5,397 bases of DNA from assembly GCA_016934135.1 (NCBI GenBank), contig JAFGTK010000232.1, positions 1 through 5,397 on the forward strand, in the 5' to 3' direction. Below are positions 3,386-5,397 of the stretch, piece by piece; within the stretch, counting starts at the first letter, position 1; the number at the start of each line of letters is the position of its first letter. Made by a program: the position numbers and the translations under genes. Source of the stretch: Deltaproteobacteria bacterium. Lineage in GTDB: Bacteria; Desulfobacterota; Desulfomonilia; UBA1062. The notes beneath the pieces were generated by a model, which ran no database searches, was not told the DNA's origin, and saw only the letters and a list, made by a program, of their open reading frames with translations.

Positions 3386-5397
3386 ATGATCGAAGAAATC
3401 CTTTTGAATCCACAGGTAAGGCGCAAGAGTTTTGCAAAGAGGCAGGATATTATTGATATCCCCGATCTGGTGGAGTTGCCCAAGAAATCCTACAGCACCT
3501 TTTTGCAGAAAGATATCCCACCTGAGAAGAGGGAGGACATTGGTCTTCAGACAGTGTTTAAATCAGTTTTTCCCATCAAGGATTTTAACGAGGATGCATC
3601 TCTGGAATTTGTTGATTACCGTCTTGGCGATCCCAAATATGATATGGACGAATGCATTCAGAAAGGTCTCACATATGCTGCTGCTGTAACCCTGAAGGTG
3701 CGTCTTGTAGTCTGGGACCGGGATGAAGAAACCGGAACCCAGAGCATCCGGGACATCAAGGAGCAGGAAGTGTATTTCGGTGAATTGCCCCTGATGACCC
3801 CGAGTTCGACATTCATCATCAATGGAACGGAAAGGGTCATTGTAAATCAGCTGCACCGCTCCCCGGGCATTTTCTTTGACAAGACCAGTGCACGTGCACA
3901 GTCAGGAGGCCGGGTACTCCATTCCGCCAGGATTATCCCCGCCAGGGGTTCCTGGATAGACCTTGACTTCGATGCAAAAGGCATTCTGTACCTTCGAATA
4001 GACAGAAGACGCAAGATGCCTGTCACCACGCTTCTCAAGGCAATGGGATTCTCCAACCAGGAGATCCTGTCCATATACTATCCGAAGCATCGATATGAGT
4101 TTGATGGTGAAACGGTTCTCAAACACCTTGATATTGAATATCTCGTCGGGCTCAAGGCGGAAACCGATATCAGGGTAAAAGGTTCTGATGAAGTCGTTGT
4201 CAAGCAGGGAAGAAAGATTACCGCCAAGGTCGTAAAGAAACTGAAAGAAGAGGTACTGGAACCCATTGTTACGGATGAAAGTGACCTGCTGGGAAAGATT
4301 CTTGCCAGTGACGTTGTAAATGTCGAGACAGGAGAGATTATTGCAGAGGCCAACCAGGAGATTACCGATGAGACCCTGGAAAAGATCCATGCCGCTCAGA
4401 TAAGCACCTTGTCAACGATCTTCTATGACGAGGTGAACTACAGTTCTTCCCTGACTAAGACCCTGGCGCTTGACAAGGTGGATACGACCGAAGAGGCCAT
4501 TATTGAGATATACCGCAGGCTGCGCCCCTCGAATCCTCCGACCCTGGAGATTGCAACGCATTTCTTCGAGAACCTGTTCTTTAATTCATCATATTATGAT
4601 CTTTCCCGTGTCGGAAGGATGAAGATCAATCAGAAACTGGGGATAAGTGTCGAGGAAGCGCCGATCGATCATACGGTCCTGAGGAACGAGGATATCCTCT
4701 TTACCGTTAAATACCTTCTTGAACTGCGCGACGGTGTTGCCGGACGGACTGTGGATGATATCGACCATATGTCGAACAGAAGGGTCCGTTCAGTAGGTGA
4801 ATTGCTTGAGAATCAGTACAGGATAGGACTTGTAAGGATGGAGAGGGCCATTAAGGAACGTATGAGCCTTCAGGATGTTGAGACCATGATGCCCAACAAT
4901 CTTATCAATCCAAAACCCGTAAGTGCGGTGATCAGAGAGTTCTTCGGATCAGGCCAGCTCAGCCAGTTCATGGACCAGACGAATCCGCTGTCAGCCATTA
5001 CCCATAAAAGAAGACTTTCCGCACTCGGTCCCGGCGGTCTCACCAGAGAACGGGCTGTATTCGAGGTTCGCGACGTACATCCATCCCACTACGGCAGGGT
5101 ATGTCCCATTGAAACCCCTGAAGGACCGAATATCGGTCTGATTGTTTCCCTCAGCACCTATGCACGGGTAAATGAATTCGGTTTTATCGAGACACCGTAT
5201 TACGAGGTAAAAGACGGGGTCGTCACCAGCAAGATACGATATCTGAGCGCTATCGAGGAAGACGAAGAGATAATTGTCCAGGCAACCGAGCCGCTCGACA
5301 AGAAGGACAGGATCATTGCCGACTTGGTGCGGGTAAGGGTTCGAAACGGTGAATACGGCACGGTAACCAGGGAACAGGTCACCATGATGGACGTTGC
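3386..5397 (+). CDS. rpoB: DNA-directed RNA polymerase subunit beta (partial, 3' end outside window)
   Basis: The frame is open from ATG 3386 to the right edge: 670 codons, about half of a typical beta subunit. AAAGGA (3371-3376) lies 9 nt before the ATG. Beta forms one pincer of RNA polymerase, binds DNA and carries the rifampicin pocket. Recognisable parts in order are: SVFPIKDF and YRLGDPKYD in the N-terminal protrusion; IKEQEVYFGELPLMT, then NGTERVIVNQLHRSPGIFFD; RGSWIDLDFD and RIDRRRK; FFENLFFNSSYYDLSRVGRM; DDIDHMSNRRVRSVGELLEN; and the rifampicin region FFGSGQLSQFMDQTNPLS with THKRRLSALGPGG (residues 519-551). The main contacts Q527, F528, D530, H540, R543, S545 and L547 (E. coli 513, 514, 516, 526, 529, 531, 533; offset +14) are wild type, so rifampicin sensitivity is expected. 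PIETPEGPNIGLI follows. Residue 558 is Val where E. coli has Gly. No frameshift or large insertion is seen. Confidence 0.98.
   Translation, partial: MIEEILLNPQVRRKSFAKRQDIIDIPDLVELPKKSYSTFLQKDIPPEKREDIGLQTVFKSVFPIKDFNEDASLEFVDYRLGDPKYDMDECIQKGLTYAAAVTLKVRLVVWDRDEETGTQSIRDIKEQEVYFGELPLMTPSSTFIINGTERVIVNQLHRSPGIFFDKTSARAQSGGRVLHSARIIPARGSWIDLDFDAKGILYLRIDRRRKMPVTTLLKAMGFSNQEILSIYYPKHRYEFDGETVLKHLDIEYLVGLKAETDIRVKGSDEVVVKQGRKITAKVVKKLKEEVLEPIVTDESDLLGKILASDVVNVETGEIIAEANQEITDETLEKIHAAQISTLSTIFYDEVNYSSSLTKTLALDKVDTTEEAIIEIYRRLRPSNPPTLEIATHFFENLFFNSSYYDLSRVGRMKINQKLGISVEEAPIDHTVLRNEDILFTVKYLLELRDGVAGRTVDDIDHMSNRRVRSVGELLENQYRIGLVRMERAIKERMSLQDVETMMPNNLINPKPVSAVIREFFGSGQLSQFMDQTNPLSAITHKRRLSALGPGGLTRERAVFEVRDVHPSHYGRVCPIETPEGPNIGLIVSLSTYARVNEFGFIETPYYEVKDGVVTSKIRYLSAIEEDEEIIVQATEPLDKKDRIIADLVRVRVRNGEYGTVTREQVTMMDV

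Noticed and set aside
3902..4390. 162-codon minus-strand frame and other frames inside rpoB, including a + strand frame at 3432-3689
   Set aside because: All lie inside the continuous rpoB reading frame, whose protein sequence is conserved throughout; they are shadows of that gene.
1..5397. A novel system, mobile element, CRISPR array or defence gene
   Set aside because: Every long stretch is explained by conserved housekeeping genes or short regulatory gaps; no repeats, insertion ends or unknown open frames remain.

Overview
This window is a conserved bacterial core-expression locus transcribed entirely on the + strand. In order it holds the 3' end of tuf (EF-Tu), rpmG (L33), a tRNA-Trp gene, secE, nusG, rplK (L11), rplA (L1), an L10-leader regulatory RNA, rplJ (L10), rplL (L7/L12), an intergenic hairpin resembling a terminator or attenuator, and the first ~670 codons of rpoB, which runs off the right edge. 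The rRNA-proximal ribosomal proteins, the transcription factor NusG, the translocon subunit SecE and RNA polymerase beta are packed with gaps of 2-17 nt. Two longer gaps, rplA-rplJ (132 nt) and rplL-rpoB (105 nt), both carry RNA structure.

The organism is a bacterium, probably of the Desulfobacterota (former Deltaproteobacteria) or a nearby lineage. This is inference. L33 is the zinc-binding four-cysteine form rather than the cysteine-free form of E. coli, the tuf-rpmG-trnW-secE-nusG order is typical of such genomes, and the RpoB sequence is proteobacterial-like around the rifampicin region. GC looks moderate by eye (not computed), with codon choice similar across all genes and no sign of transfer.

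The genes form three functional blocks. The first (tuf tail, rpmG, tRNA-Trp, secE, nusG) covers elongation, secretion and transcription elongation. The second (rplK, rplA) builds the L11 and L1 stalk regions of the large subunit. The third (rplJ, rplL, rpoB) makes the L10-L12 stalk and RNA polymerase beta. The L10 leader upstream of rplJ should let excess L10 (with L12) repress the stalk genes, while the hairpin after rplL should lower the transcription reaching rpoB. A possible promoter overlaps that hairpin and could add rpoB transcripts.

I found no mobile element, CRISPR array, defence gene or unknown protein family, and no sign of a previously undescribed system. The points worth a second look are regulatory details: the rplL-rpoB gap, the TTG start of rplJ, the apparent absence of an L1 control site before rplK, and a few substitutions in RpoB.
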